Source: Elusimicrobiota bacterium (GTDB lineage: Bacteria > Elusimicrobiota > UBA8919). Taken from it: a stretch of DNA of 64,000 bases. Both the position numbers and the translations under genes were made by a program. Shown here one piece after another: positions 33,491 through 43,118 of the stretch. The stretch covers positions 74,334 to 138,333 of the forward strand of contig JAQUMH010000004.1 of NCBI GenBank assembly GCA_028718185.1. Direction: 5' to 3'. Below the pieces are notes generated by a model that was not told the DNA's origin, ran no database searches, and saw only the letters and a list, made by a program, of their open reading frames with translations. Position 1 is the stretch's first letter; each line of letters starts with the position of its first letter.

Positions 33491-36028
33491 TTAATGGTGT
33501 TCAGAATGATCATCTAATGGATTGTGATTATGAAAATGCCCCATTTGATGCATCCGATTGTGGAAACTACGGTAAATTGCAGTAAGTTTAAGTTTCATTC
33601 TTTTATAGATTTCAGTTTCTGCACGTGTTCCTACTGTATCCAAATAGGCAATAGCACCCTGAATTTGGTTTAGAATTGTTACAGCATCAGCAGCAGAAGA
33701 AAATTCAATTCCTTCAATATCAATCATTACAGGAGAAGAATGGGCTGCAATAATTTCTAGTTTGTCAGAATAATAACCCCGTACAAGTAAGGCAATCCAT
33801 GAACTTTTTTTGATTTTTACTTCCCACTTTCCGCTATCACCATGCCCTCCGTGCAATTTAGAAGATTTACTTTCAATTATTTCACCGTTAACTATTAATT
33901 CTACTTTAGATATTGGCAATGTTACACTATCTACTTTCCATTCTACATTTACAGTTCCTCCGGTTCTTGCTATCTTTATTCGTGTTCCGGGTAAATTACC
34001 ATCTACAGAAAACTCCATCAGAGGTCCTGCTGTAACAAAAGTATTGCCTTTTCTTATTGCTTTTTTCCATAATTCATATGTAAATTCTTCATCTTTACCA
34101 ATATATGTATATGTGCGAATATTTCCTACAGCAGTATCCGCTTCCATTTTATCTGTTCCACCAACTATTGGAACCATTAATCCACAGTTTAAATATCTGT
34201 ACCAATCTGAAAGTGAATACGGTCCAATTCCTCCTTTCAACTCAACTCCATCAGCGTTGCCACTGGTAATAACAGCAGCATTTTCTAATCTTGGAGAAGG
34301 AAAATGAGGAATAATAACTAATCCATCTTGTTTTTTACATTGTTCTGCCCATTCAGTTAAAAGTGCTTCTACCGGATCTCCCAAAGCTGACTCATCAGGT
34401 CCGCCCGTAGTCATAGGTGCAATTATATCACCTTCATATCCAAGTAAAGAAATATGTCCAAGAATATCTTGTCGATTCTCTGTCCCTACACGTACTAAAT
34501 ATTCGCCGTTGCCTCCGGTTTCTTTAGAACCGAATGTTGTTTTACCGTCAAAATCTCCAACATTCGTCATTAATTCTCCCCACTGACTTGCAAGAAGATT
34601 TACAATATTAACACCTTCAGATTCACCTTCAAGTAAAGCGGTTTTTGGAGAAAGAAAATGAACATGTGTATCTGCTGTAACCCATCCTTTTTCCCGCCAC
34701 ATTAACGCTTTTTCAATTTCAATTGTTATTTCATCAGTAGACGGCTGAATCTTTATTGTCTTTCTTACAGGTACGATTTCGAAACCTTTTGATATTTCAA
34801 TATAAACATTTCCCAATGGTAAATCAACTACAGTTTTTCCGGTAATGTAAGTACAATAGTGGATTTTTTCGTTAACATAATCACAGCTATAGTCTTCAAA
34901 CCATGAAGGATTAGGTATTCTATTTCTATCAATCGGAGCCAAGTATTCACCTGCTTCACCATGAATATGCAATCTTACAGGAACATACTTCTTACTGCCT
35001 TTTTCCACTACCTTTAATGTTACCCGTTGAGTTGCAGGAGTTACTACTTGTAAGACCATCTTCTGTTTTTCAATGTTTTTTAAAGGAATTACTTTTTCTC
35101 CGGATATATGAAAAACGGCATCAGGATGTGCAGTATATTCGATTAATACTTCTTGTTCAGATATTTCCGGGACAGAATTATTAGGTGTTCCTCTCCACGA
35201 TTTATTTGGATATACCGGTTGTAATATAGCGGAGATTACCTGACCCATATCAAGTTTTACCTGTTCAAGCAATCCTTTATTATCTAAATCCGGCTTGAAT
35301 TTCTCATTTTTGGGTAGTTTAAGAATTGCTTTTTTTCGTGATTGCCATCTTAATGGATTATCTGACGCTTCACCTGCAGAAATTGATGATAAAACAGTAA
35401 TTCCGGACTTTGGTATAAATCGTATCGAAGCAATTTTTTTATTTAAATAAGGGTTCTTCCATGCATACAGCCAGTTCATCCATTTTTCATTAGTTAAATA
35501 TCTTGTTCTTGTTTGAGACCATCCCCAACGATTAGATAATTGCTCATGATGAGGTCGTACCGGACACGGTTTAATGTGAGAAACAGATTCAAAACAATTT
35601 TCTCCCCACCTGCGAACAAACATATTTATCTGGTATCTTCTATTAATCGGTATTTTAAATTCAGTTCCATCAGAATAAACTACAATATAATCTGCAACAT
35701 GTTCACCTAATCTTCCATCTCCTCCCATCGGCGAAATAAATCCATATTTGTTTTTTTTAAGAGGCATTATATCGGTAGTATGCAAGAATACCAGCCATTG
35801 TGTTTTCAAATCAACATCAATATTAATTTCTTTATCTTTTATCAAAATTACTTTATTTATATCAAACGGGATACCCCACGCAACGCATTTACCGGCAGGT
35901 GCATATTTTAGAGCTGATATCATTTCCTTTGATATCCCTGTTCCGTCTAAATTCTGCAGAGAAATATTTCCCTTGATATTAACTGAAGAAAATAATTTTG
36001 TACATGGACCGTCTTCACTGACAGGCAC
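33491..36028 (-). CDS. Large CehA/McbA-type metal-dependent (PHP-like) hydrolase
   Basis: About 845 residues. The start is set at GTG 36028 because the ATG at 36040 is itself part of the SD (ATGGAGG), which lies 5 nt before the GTG. The N-terminal 440 residues look like beta-sandwich modules. The catalytic part begins WVTADTHVHFLSPKTA (H-x-H metal site, near residue 455), then VIIPHFPSP, and GGTDKMEAD, a CehA/McbA arrangement. Homologues hydrolyse ester or carbamate bonds, but here the neighbours suggest a glycan-linked substrate. The C-terminus is His-rich (MHQMGHFHNHN), possibly metal-storing. No signal peptide is visible. Confidence 0.75.
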   Translation of the reverse strand: MPVSEDGPCTKLFSSVNIKGNISLQNLDGTGISKEMISALKYAPAGKCVAWGIPFDINKVILIKDKEINIDVDLKTQWLVFLHTTDIMPLKKNKYGFISPMGGDGRLGEHVADYIVVYSDGTEFKIPINRRYQINMFVRRWGENCFESVSHIKPCPVRPHHEQLSNRWGWSQTRTRYLTNEKWMNWLYAWKNPYLNKKIASIRFIPKSGITVLSSISAGEASDNPLRWQSRKKAILKLPKNEKFKPDLDNKGLLEQVKLDMGQVISAILQPVYPNKSWRGTPNNSVPEISEQEVLIEYTAHPDAVFHISGEKVIPLKNIEKQKMVLQVVTPATQRVTLKVVEKGSKKYVPVRLHIHGEAGEYLAPIDRNRIPNPSWFEDYSCDYVNEKIHYCTYITGKTVVDLPLGNVYIEISKGFEIVPVRKTIKIQPSTDEITIEIEKALMWREKGWVTADTHVHFLSPKTALLEGESEGVNIVNLLASQWGELMTNVGDFDGKTTFGSKETGGNGEYLVRVGTENRQDILGHISLLGYEGDIIAPMTTGGPDESALGDPVEALLTEWAEQCKKQDGLVIIPHFPSPRLENAAVITSGNADGVELKGGIGPYSLSDWYRYLNCGLMVPIVGGTDKMEADTAVGNIRTYTYIGKDEEFTYELWKKAIRKGNTFVTAGPLMEFSVDGNLPGTRIKIARTGGTVNVEWKVDSVTLPISKVELIVNGEIIESKSSKLHGGHGDSGKWEVKIKKSSWIALLVRGYYSDKLEIIAAHSSPVMIDIEGIEFSSAADAVTILNQIQGAIAYLDTVGTRAETEIYKRMKLKLTAIYRSFHNRMHQMGHFHNHNPLDDHSEHH

Positions 36029-36111
36029 AATTACCTCCATATATAACCTTCAGGAATGTCATATCTTCTTGCAACTTTAGAATATATGACATTAAATATT
36101 TTAAATATTGA

Positions 36112-37566
36112 TTAATTATTTTTATAAGATTGTACAAGAGAAGATACTACAAAATACACAAAACCAAACTGAAAAAGAAGAATAATAGGGATTAACATGT
36201 AGAGTCGTGTCATTATAATCAGATATAACAAGATTGTAAAATAAATTGCCATTGCAAATTCAATATAAAATATTAAACCATGTCGCGATTCTTTGGTTTT
36301 GATTTTTTTTAAAGAGTCCCGTGTTATTCCGTATTTAGGAGTTCTTACAAATTCAGTTTTATATCCATAAATGCCTTCAAGAACAAACTTTGAATTATTT
36401 ACAGCAAGACCTATTCCGGCTGACATTAAAAACGGAAGATATTTTATTGAATCCCAGAAACTATAACCAAGTTCTTTTTGAGAGATATAATAAAAATATG
36501 CTATCGATAGAATGCTGAGTAAAAATATCGGCATATCAATCATAAAAATATCCCTGTGATTTGTATTTAATCTGACTAAAATCGCAGGTAACAAAACCAT
36601 TGATATTATTGCTAAATACAAATGCCAGAAATTACTTGTTAGGTGAAATATTGCTTCAGCTTTTACCTTAAAAGGGGTTTTACTTTTTAATATTACACCA
36701 ATTAATTTCTTCGCTACTTCTATAGTCCCTTTTGCCCATCTGCCTTGCTGAGTTTTAAACGCATTTACATCTACCGGAAGTTCCGCGGGAGTTACAACAT
36801 CAGGAACAAAAATAAATTTCCAGCCTTTTAATTGTGCCCTATATGATAAATCCATATCTTCTGTTAGCGTATCACTCTGCCACCCGCCCGATTCTTCTAT
36901 TGCTTTTTTTCGCCAAATCCCTGCTGTTCCGTTAAAATTAAAAAACCTGCCGGAACGATTTCTGGCAGTATGTTCTATTAAAAAATGCCCGTCTAATATT
37001 ATTGCCTGTATTTTAGTCAAAAGCGAATATTTCCTGTTTGTATGCCCCCATCTTGCTTGTACCATACCGATGTTATCGCTTGAAAAATATGGCAGTAACT
37101 TTTTTAAAAAATCATATTTCGGAATAAAATCCGCATCAAATATAGCAATAAATTCACCGGTTGCGAGTGATAAACCGCTTTGTAACGCTCCGGCTTTATA
37201 TCCTGTTCTATCATCTCTGTGAATGTATAGAATATTAAAACCTTCTTTTTTATATTTTTCAACAGATGTTTTCGCTATTTTTTGTGTTTCATCAGTAGAA
37301 TCATCAAGAACCTGGATTTCCAGTTTTTCTTTCGGATAATCAAGTTTTACAATACTTTCTATTAAGCGGGATACAACATTTGGTTCGTTGTAAACAGGCA
37401 GTTGAATTGTTATTTTGTAGTATGGTTCTTCAAGAGGTTTTAGGAGAGGCACATCTTTTTTATACTTTTTATAAAAGTATATCAAAAGATATCTATGACC
37501 ACCAAAAATTATAAGTCCTAGTAGAGATACAAAATATAGAAAAAGAAGAATATTATTTGTTGTTAT
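36112..37566 (-). CDS. Processive family-2 glycosyltransferase, membrane-bound
   Basis: The body (from TTG 37485, 457 residues) has VYNEPNVVSRLIESI, VLDDSTDET, FDADFIPKYDF, TEDMDLSYRAQLKGW and QQGRW, i.e. D, DxD, TED and QxxRW of processive GT2 enzymes (cellulose synthase/CsgA-like). C-terminal membrane helices follow. The frame stays open upstream and encodes an extra hydrophobic helix (NNILLFLYFVSLLGLIIF) expected in the family. The only start consistent with an SD (GAGG, 7 nt away) is ATA at 37566; no ATG, GTG or TTG exists in between except TTG 37485. I give the extended coordinates; the start is uncertain. It follows the DksA-type gene by 16 bp. Confidence 0.8.
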   Translation of the reverse strand: MTTNNILLFLYFVSLLGLIIFGGHRYLLIYFYKKYKKDVPLLKPLEEPYYKITIQLPVYNEPNVVSRLIESIVKLDYPKEKLEIQVLDDSTDETQKIAKTSVEKYKKEGFNILYIHRDDRTGYKAGALQSGLSLATGEFIAIFDADFIPKYDFLKKLLPYFSSDNIGMVQARWGHTNRKYSLLTKIQAIILDGHFLIEHTARNRSGRFFNFNGTAGIWRKKAIEESGGWQSDTLTEDMDLSYRAQLKGWKFIFVPDVVTPAELPVDVNAFKTQQGRWAKGTIEVAKKLIGVILKSKTPFKVKAEAIFHLTSNFWHLYLAIISMVLLPAILVRLNTNHRDIFMIDMPIFLLSILSIAYFYYISQKELGYSFWDSIKYLPFLMSAGIGLAVNNSKFVLEGIYGYKTEFVRTPKYGITRDSLKKIKTKESRHGLIFYIEFAMAIYFTILLYLIIMTRLYMLIPIILLFQFGFVYFVVSSLVQSYKNN

Positions 37567-37582
37567 TTTCTTGTCCTCTATT

Positions 37583-37930
37583 CTATTTTTTTTGTTCGTA
37601 TTTTGGCTGACACTTTATGCAATATCTGGCATAAGGCATTGCTTCGAGTCTTTTATACGGGATTTTTGACGAACATCTTTCACAAACACCGTATTTGCCA
37701 ACTTCTATTTTTCGCAAAGCTGATTCAATGAAATCAAGTAATTTCTTTTCATTATCAGTAAGTCCGAATATAAGTTCTTTCTCTTCACTTTCACCTGCTG
37801 CATCTATCTCATCACCAACATTATGCTCTTCTTTTAAGTCCTTTTGTTTTTTACCGTCAACAACTTTCAAAAGATCATTTTTCTTGGCGATGAGATTCTT
37901 TTTTAATTCACTTAATTCTTTAGCATTCAT
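37583..37930 (-). CDS. DksA/TraR-family C4 zinc-finger protein
   Basis: 115 residues. N-terminal coiled coil (MNAKELSELKKNLIAKKNDLL onwards), then YGVCERCSSKIPYKRLEAMP and YCIKCQ, giving the C-x2-C...C-x2-C zinc finger (about residues 83-107). DksA-type proteins enter the RNA polymerase secondary channel and modify transcription initiation, often with ppGpp; small members can act otherwise. The SD AGGGGG precedes the ATG. The GT2 gene follows closely. Confidence 0.88.
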   Translation of the reverse strand: MNAKELSELKKNLIAKKNDLLKVVDGKKQKDLKEEHNVGDEIDAAGESEEKELIFGLTDNEKKLLDFIESALRKIEVGKYGVCERCSSKIPYKRLEAMPYARYCIKCQPKYEQKK

Positions 37931-37946
37931 TTTATCCCCCTGACAA

Positions 37947-38054
37947 TCGCGAATAATACATCACGAATTTAATCACGAATTTTTACGAATAAAACTGATG
38001 GCATTATTCTTAAATATTCGAGATGTTTGCTTTTATTCGTGTGTATTCGTGTTA
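37947..38054. repeat. CACGAAT-type intergenic repeat, copy 2
   Basis: Same kind of imperfect inverted repeat as at 14606-14716: ATCACGAATTTAATCACGAA on the left, TTATTCGTGTGTATTCGTGT on the right. It fills the gap between the decarboxylase and the DksA-type gene. Confidence 0.7.
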
Positions 38055-39506
38055 TTTTACAACCTTTACTGTCTTAAGTGCGTCTGTTTCCTGCCCGCTT
38101 ACCCGTATATCATTTTTTGATAACTCGTAAAGATAATCGCATATTTCGCGGGTAATTCTTTCACCCGGAATTAGAATGGGAATTCCCGGAGGATACGGAG
38201 TAAGAGACTGGGCACTAATATGTCCTACTGCTTTATTTAACGGAACTCTTTTAGATTCTTTTGAAAGGAAAACATCTCTCGGAATCAATACCATTTCAGT
38301 TGTCAGAGATGGTAAATTCAGGTCCCAATTCTTTTTTGTTCCATGATGTTTTTTATCAATATCTTCAAGTGCTTTTACGAGTTTATTTACATCCGATTGT
38401 GTTGAACCGATCCCCATTATTGCAATAAGATTAAAAATATCGGCACAATCAACCTGAATATTATAATTTTCATTTAACAAATCTTCCACTTCTAAACCGC
38501 TAAGACCTGTCTTTGTTACATTAACCGTAAGTTTGGTTACATCTAAATCGTAGCCTCTTGACCTGATATCCTCGCGGGTAAAGCATGATAGATTTTTCAG
38601 CCGGTTAATCTTTTTTCTCCCGTATTCTGCCGAAGAAATAATTTGTCCTAAAAGTTTTTCACCGTGCATAACTGCCTGTCTTCTGGCGAGGTCAATCGAT
38701 GAAAGAATAAGATAATTGGGACTTGTTGTTTGAAGCATTGAAACAACCTTTCTAACCCTGCTTACATCTATTCTGTCAGAATTAACGTGAAGAACTGAGC
38801 CCTGTGACATTGCAGATAAAATTTTATGAACTGATTGAACTACCATATCAGCACCGGATTCTACGGCTGATATAGGAAAATCCCTGTGAAACCTTAAATG
38901 AGGACCATGTGCCTCATCAACAAGCAGTAGTTTATTGTTTTTGTGACAGATATTTGCTATTTCCAAAAGATCACTTGTTACACCGTTGTAGGTTGGACTT
39001 GTAATAAAAACCGCTTTTGCTTCCGGGAACTTTTTGATTGCTTCTGCTATCTGATCCGGTTCAGCATCAAGAATAATATCAAGATTCTGATCTATCTGCG
39101 GTTGAAGCCATATAGGCCAAATGCCGGTTAATATTATCCCGCTTAAAACAGACTTGTGGAGGTTTCTGGAAAGAATGACAGAATCACCCGGTTTGCAAGC
39201 AGATAAAAACATCGCCTGGTTACCTACGGAAGAACCATTAACAAGAAAGAAAGAATGTTCAACCCCGTATGCCTTTGCCATTAATTCCTGTGCCTGTTTT
39301 ATACATCCAGTTGTGTCATGTAAAGAATCAACTTCAGGGAAAACAGTTACATCAAAATAATATACATTTTTACCGGTAAAATCTAAAAGCTTTTTATCAA
39401 TGCTCCTTCCATTTTTATGTCCCGGTGTGTGAAAGGAAATCATGCGTTTTTTTGCATGATTAAAAACAGTTTCAAATAAGGGCGCGCTTTCCTGGCTTCT
39501 TTTCAT
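38052..39506 (-). CDS. Orn/Lys/Arg decarboxylase family, likely arginine decarboxylase
   Basis: 484 residues, PLP-dependent, aspartate-aminotransferase fold. FHTPGHKNGRSIDKKLLDF near the N-terminus, LVNGSSVGNQAMFL, LLVDEAHGPHLRFH and the Schiff-base lysine in VQSVHKILSAMSQGS (about residues 223-237) are diagnostic. This short form without wing domain corresponds to Gram-positive-type SpeA or lysine decarboxylases. It should produce a polyamine precursor; the substrate cannot be settled from sequence. No other polyamine gene is in the window. Only a weak SD (AGGAAG) is present. Confidence 0.85.
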   Translation of the reverse strand: MKRSQESAPLFETVFNHAKKRMISFHTPGHKNGRSIDKKLLDFTGKNVYYFDVTVFPEVDSLHDTTGCIKQAQELMAKAYGVEHSFFLVNGSSVGNQAMFLSACKPGDSVILSRNLHKSVLSGIILTGIWPIWLQPQIDQNLDIILDAEPDQIAEAIKKFPEAKAVFITSPTYNGVTSDLLEIANICHKNNKLLLVDEAHGPHLRFHRDFPISAVESGADMVVQSVHKILSAMSQGSVLHVNSDRIDVSRVRKVVSMLQTTSPNYLILSSIDLARRQAVMHGEKLLGQIISSAEYGRKKINRLKNLSCFTREDIRSRGYDLDVTKLTVNVTKTGLSGLEVEDLLNENYNIQVDCADIFNLIAIMGIGSTQSDVNKLVKALEDIDKKHHGTKKNWDLNLPSLTTEMVLIPRDVFLSKESKRVPLNKAVGHISAQSLTPYPPGIPILIPGERITREICDYLYELSKNDIRVSGQETDALKTVKVVK

Positions 39507-39588
39507 ATTTTTCTAATTTTAAACTTCCTGTTACGCTAAGATATAGTAAAGTATGATATAAAATTTAAAAATAATTGTCAAGATTTTT

Positions 39589-40434
39589 TTAATGGTTTAA
39601 CGTTTTATTTTTTATCACTTTATTTAAACTACCGGTTCTGTACCCTTCCAAATCCAAAGTAATAAAAGTATATTTATATTTTTTTAATATTTCTACTATT
39701 TTCTTATACATACCGCTGTTAAAAATATGACGGAACTGTTTCTCATCAACCTCTATCCTTGCAGTATCGGAATAATCTCTTATCCTGAGGTTCCTCAATT
39801 TATATTTCCTTAACTCATTTTCCGCATTTTTAATTCTTTCTATTTTATATTTTGTAATTTTACTCCCATATGGCAATCTTGAAGCAATGCACGGTGATGC
39901 ATCTTTATTCCAGGTCGAAAGATTGAATTTCCTGGACATGTCCCTGATTTCCTGTTTTAAAATTTTGGTTTCTAACAACGGGTGCCTGACATTCCATTTT
40001 TTTGCCGCCAACATTCCCGGCCGGTAATCATTTTTATCGGAATAATTAGTGCCGTCACATACTACATCGATATTATTATTTTTAGCCATTAAATGTATTT
40101 TTCTAAAAAGTTCGTTTTTACACCAAAAACACCTGTCCTTTGTATTACAAACAAATTTCTTGTTATTCATTTCACCGGTTTTTATAAAGAAATTCTTGTT
40201 GCCGTATTTCCCAACAATTTGTTTTGCTATTTTTAAATCGTTTTCCGGATATGTCGGCGAGATAGCGGTTACAGATATAACATTTTCTTTACCGAGAGTG
40301 TCTACCGCAACTTTTAACAGAAAAGCAGAATCAACACCACCGGAAAACGCAACTAATATTTTTTTATATTTTTTCAATAATCTTTTTAAGCTTTCTAATT
40401 TTTTAAACTTTAAATCTCTTTCCAATTTCAGCAA
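39589..40434 (-). CDS. larE: LarE-type ATP-dependent sacrificial sulfur transferase
   Basis: 281 residues. P-loop-like PP motif VAFSGGVDSAFLLKVAVD (28-45) for AMP activation; KDRCFWCKNELF (99-110); and DASPCIASRLPYG (178-190), in which Cys182 matches the sacrificial sulfur donor Cys176 of Lactiplantibacillus LarE. The enzyme sulfurates the pyridinium dicarboxylate precursor of the nickel-pincer nucleotide required by LarA. The start is TTG 40434 with GGAGG 5 nt upstream, and the gene overlaps the flavin-reductase gene by 32 bp. It is 37 kb from larA. LarB and LarC are not seen here. Confidence 0.88.
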   Translation of the reverse strand: MLKLERDLKFKKLESLKRLLKKYKKILVAFSGGVDSAFLLKVAVDTLGKENVISVTAISPTYPENDLKIAKQIVGKYGNKNFFIKTGEMNNKKFVCNTKDRCFWCKNELFRKIHLMAKNNNIDVVCDGTNYSDKNDYRPGMLAAKKWNVRHPLLETKILKQEIRDMSRKFNLSTWNKDASPCIASRLPYGSKITKYKIERIKNAENELRKYKLRNLRIRDYSDTARIEVDEKQFRHIFNSGMYKKIVEILKKYKYTFITLDLEGYRTGSLNKVIKNKTLNH

Positions 40435-40945
40435 ACCATCCTCCCCCTAAATGATGAATCGTTTTTATCTTATCTGTTTTTAAGTAACCGTCAAAATACT
40501 TATTGTCTGCATCTGCATAAACAATTTTTGCAATGAATAGCATAACATCGGAATACTTATATTCTTTTATCACCTTGCATTCAACATGTGCAAAACATTC
40601 CTTTATTTTAGGTGCTTTGACTTTTTTTGAAATAATTTGAGTCAGACCTGTTTTTTCGAATTTATTTGTATTTTTCCCGGTTGTTGAACCGCAGTATAGA
40701 ACGCTTTTCATTAACTTACTATCAGGTATATTTAATACAAATTCTTTCGTTTCTTTTATTGATTTTTGTGAATACGCCTGTTGCCCTATTACAATTGCCA
40801 ATAACGGTGGTTCAGTATTTACCATTGTTGTCCAGGCAAGAGTCATTATATTAGGGTCCCCCTTTTTATCTACTGTCGTAACCAAAACAACGGGACTGTG
40901 ATTTATCAATTGGCATGCACTTGCAGGTTTTATATTTTTATGCAT
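40403..40945 (-). CDS. Flavin reductase-like FMN-binding protein
   Basis: 180 residues. PVVLVTTVDKKGDPNIMTLAW, TEPPLLAIVIGQQAYSQKSI and EFVLNIPDS form the flavin-reductase-like FMN-binding split-barrel. Members reduce free flavin or act as FMN oxidoreductases. The 3' end overlaps larE by 32 bp and supplies its SD, so both are co-expressed; a chemical link to LarE is not known. Confidence 0.85.
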   Translation of the reverse strand: MHKNIKPASACQLINHSPVVLVTTVDKKGDPNIMTLAWTTMVNTEPPLLAIVIGQQAYSQKSIKETKEFVLNIPDSKLMKSVLYCGSTTGKNTNKFEKTGLTQIISKKVKAPKIKECFAHVECKVIKEYKYSDVMLFIAKIVYADADNKYFDGYLKTDKIKTIHHLGGGWFAEIGKRFKV

Positions 40946-40982
40946 AGCAGACAGTATATGTCTTTTTCAAAAAAAATCAAGT

Positions 40983-41019
40983 AAAAAAAAGTGGCCGACA
41001 TCTACGAAGCGTCGACCAC
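40983..41019 (-). terminator. Rho-independent terminator after btuB
   Basis: On the minus strand: arm GTGGTCGAC (41019-41011), 11-nt loop, arm GTCGGCCAC (40999-40991) with one G-U pair, then eight U residues (40990-40983). It lies 28 bp beyond the btuB stop and ends the cobalamin region before the flavin-reductase gene. Confidence 0.9.
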
Positions 41020-41047
41020 AAATTAATGCTAATTATGAATACTAGAT

Positions 41048-42985
41048 TTAATCCCACAGATACAAATTTACACCGGTTGAATATGTCCTTCCCGGAAGCG
41101 GGAAATTTTCCCTTGAAACATACCTTTTATTAAGAATGTTATCGATAGCAAAGAACACTTCTGACTGAAGAATTTCCCTGCTTAATCTTAAACTTACAAT
41201 CGTATGTCCGGCAACCAGATGTTTTTCCCATGCAGACATCCAATCATTCCACTCCTCCCAGTCCTGCCTGTGTGTAAATTCAACCTTTAAGTTTGCTTTT
41301 ATTTTTTTTGGTGCCAAATAATTTAAATCGTAATTCAAACGGTGTTTTGGCGTATACTGTAAAGTTTTGTAGGTTCCTGTTTTCTTTCCCATACTTTCAA
41401 GAAAGGTATAATTGATATTTTGGGATAGCTTCTTATTTATGTCATTCTGAACTTCAATTTCAATCCCTCTTGAAAACGCTTTGCCTATATTTACAGGTCT
41501 CCATTGTTCATAATTTAACGTCGGAAAACTTTTCTGCCACTCAATTAAATCTTTTACATTTGTATAAAAAAATGTAATTTTCGATAATAAAGTCTCTTTT
41601 TTATATTCTATACCAAAATCCGTCCCTACTGATTTTTCTGGTTTTATATTTACATTTCCCTGCGTATCTCCGGCATTTCCCCAAATTGAAGCCGGCCAGG
41701 AAATGTATGGCGAAAAAGATTCTTCAAAAGTAGGTGCACGGAAAGCAGTCCCGACATTTGCTGATAGTTTTATATCATCAGTTAATTTATATACAGAAGA
41801 GATTCTGGGATTTGTTGATTCTTTATAAATAGAATTATAATCATATCTAACACTGGGTGTTAGTGATAATTTTTTAATTTCAAATGTCTTCTGAATATAC
41901 CCGGCTGAATTTTCTCTGATTTTATTCATTGTTTTAACTTGTAAATCAAATCTCTCAAAACTTTCGACTTTTCTTTCAATTCCGAACACGATATCATTAA
42001 GAGTTTCAACTTGTAAGTTTAACCCGAGATTTGAAGGTTGCGAAATACTATCAGTAAAGGCATCGGGATTTTTATAACGTTTTCTCTGATAATCATTATA
42101 AATATTTGTTTCAACAGTTATGTTGTTTATATTTATTTTATGCTGGAGCTGATTGTAATATTTTTTATCTCTTTCATATGCATTTGGAAAAGATGCTGCT
42201 ACTTCATTATTATTATTAAATTTACTAACCGGTGTATTATTAGTTCCGGGTATTCCGATTCTGGAATTCAACAATCCATTGTTAAGTGTTATATCGCCAT
42301 ACTTCCCTAAATTATATCCTGTTTTTAAGGATAAGTTTAAATTATCATAGTCGGAATTTTCCCTGAAACCATCAGTAAAATTCTTGCTTGCTGTCAGGTA
42401 AATATCCGCCTTTCCCGGTTTAGCAGAAAAGTTCATATTATAATTTTTAGTGTTGAAACTTCCATAACTATAACCGATTTCTGTTCTTGGTTTTTCATAT
42501 ATCGCTTTTTTAGTAATAATATTGACAACGCCACCCAAAGCATTTGCACCATACAGGGCAGAAGATGGTCCCCGCATAACTTCAACTCTCTCAATATTTT
42601 CGGTTGGTATTTCAGTAAGATTTGCGAACCCGAGCGATGTATCATTAACAGGTCTTCCGTCAACCATTACCAGAACCTGTTTTGATGAATCACCGCCGCT
42701 CCTTATTCGCATTGTTGATTCAGAACCAATTGTGCCTAATTTGGATACTTCTGTAATTCCCGTTGTCGTATTTAGCACTTCACCCACATTCCCTGAATCT
42801 GATTCAATAATATCATTTTCATTTACAACGGAAATATTTGTCGGATTTTTTTCAACAGGAACATCTTTCCTGAGCCCGATATACACGCTGGTTTCTTCCG
42901 CAAAAATAATTCCCATAAACGTTAAAACTAATAATATGCTAAATATCTTTTTTCCACATAAAGTGGATATCACTTTATTCAACAT
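41048..42985 (-). CDS. btuB: TonB-dependent receptor, cobalamin uptake (BtuB-type)
   Basis: 645 residues from ATG 42985 (SD GGAGGGG; an ATG 4 codons upstream contains the SD). Signal peptide (KKIFSILLVLTFMGIIFA), plug domain with RIRSGGDSSKQVLVMVDGRP and RVEVMRGPSSALYGANALGG (about residues 95-150), then a 22-strand barrel with YRFxG-like end STGVNLYLWD. It imports cobalamin or a precursor across the outer membrane with TonB. The substrate is inferred from the full cobalamin riboswitch 5' of it and the adjacent btuDCF genes. The leader also contains a six-codon reading frame. Confidence 0.9.
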   Translation of the reverse strand: MLNKVISTLCGKKIFSILLVLTFMGIIFAEETSVYIGLRKDVPVEKNPTNISVVNENDIIESDSGNVGEVLNTTTGITEVSKLGTIGSESTMRIRSGGDSSKQVLVMVDGRPVNDTSLGFANLTEIPTENIERVEVMRGPSSALYGANALGGVVNIITKKAIYEKPRTEIGYSYGSFNTKNYNMNFSAKPGKADIYLTASKNFTDGFRENSDYDNLNLSLKTGYNLGKYGDITLNNGLLNSRIGIPGTNNTPVSKFNNNNEVAASFPNAYERDKKYYNQLQHKININNITVETNIYNDYQRKRYKNPDAFTDSISQPSNLGLNLQVETLNDIVFGIERKVESFERFDLQVKTMNKIRENSAGYIQKTFEIKKLSLTPSVRYDYNSIYKESTNPRISSVYKLTDDIKLSANVGTAFRAPTFEESFSPYISWPASIWGNAGDTQGNVNIKPEKSVGTDFGIEYKKETLLSKITFFYTNVKDLIEWQKSFPTLNYEQWRPVNIGKAFSRGIEIEVQNDINKKLSQNINYTFLESMGKKTGTYKTLQYTPKHRLNYDLNYLAPKKIKANLKVEFTHRQDWEEWNDWMSAWEKHLVAGHTIVSLRLSREILQSEVFFAIDNILNKRYVSRENFPLPGRTYSTGVNLYLWD

Positions 42986-43118
42986 TTTCCCCTCCATATT
43001 TTATAAATAACTTTGAAATATGCTTCGCGTAATTTATAATAATTCATAGAAATTTGTTGTTTAATTTCTACTAATTTCCATATATTTCCTAATTTCTATC
43101 ATAATTTGCAATCTCTAA

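Noticed and set aside
33491-36040. CehA-type protein starting at ATG 36040
   Set aside because: The ATG is part of the SD (ATGGAGG) that serves the GTG at 36028.
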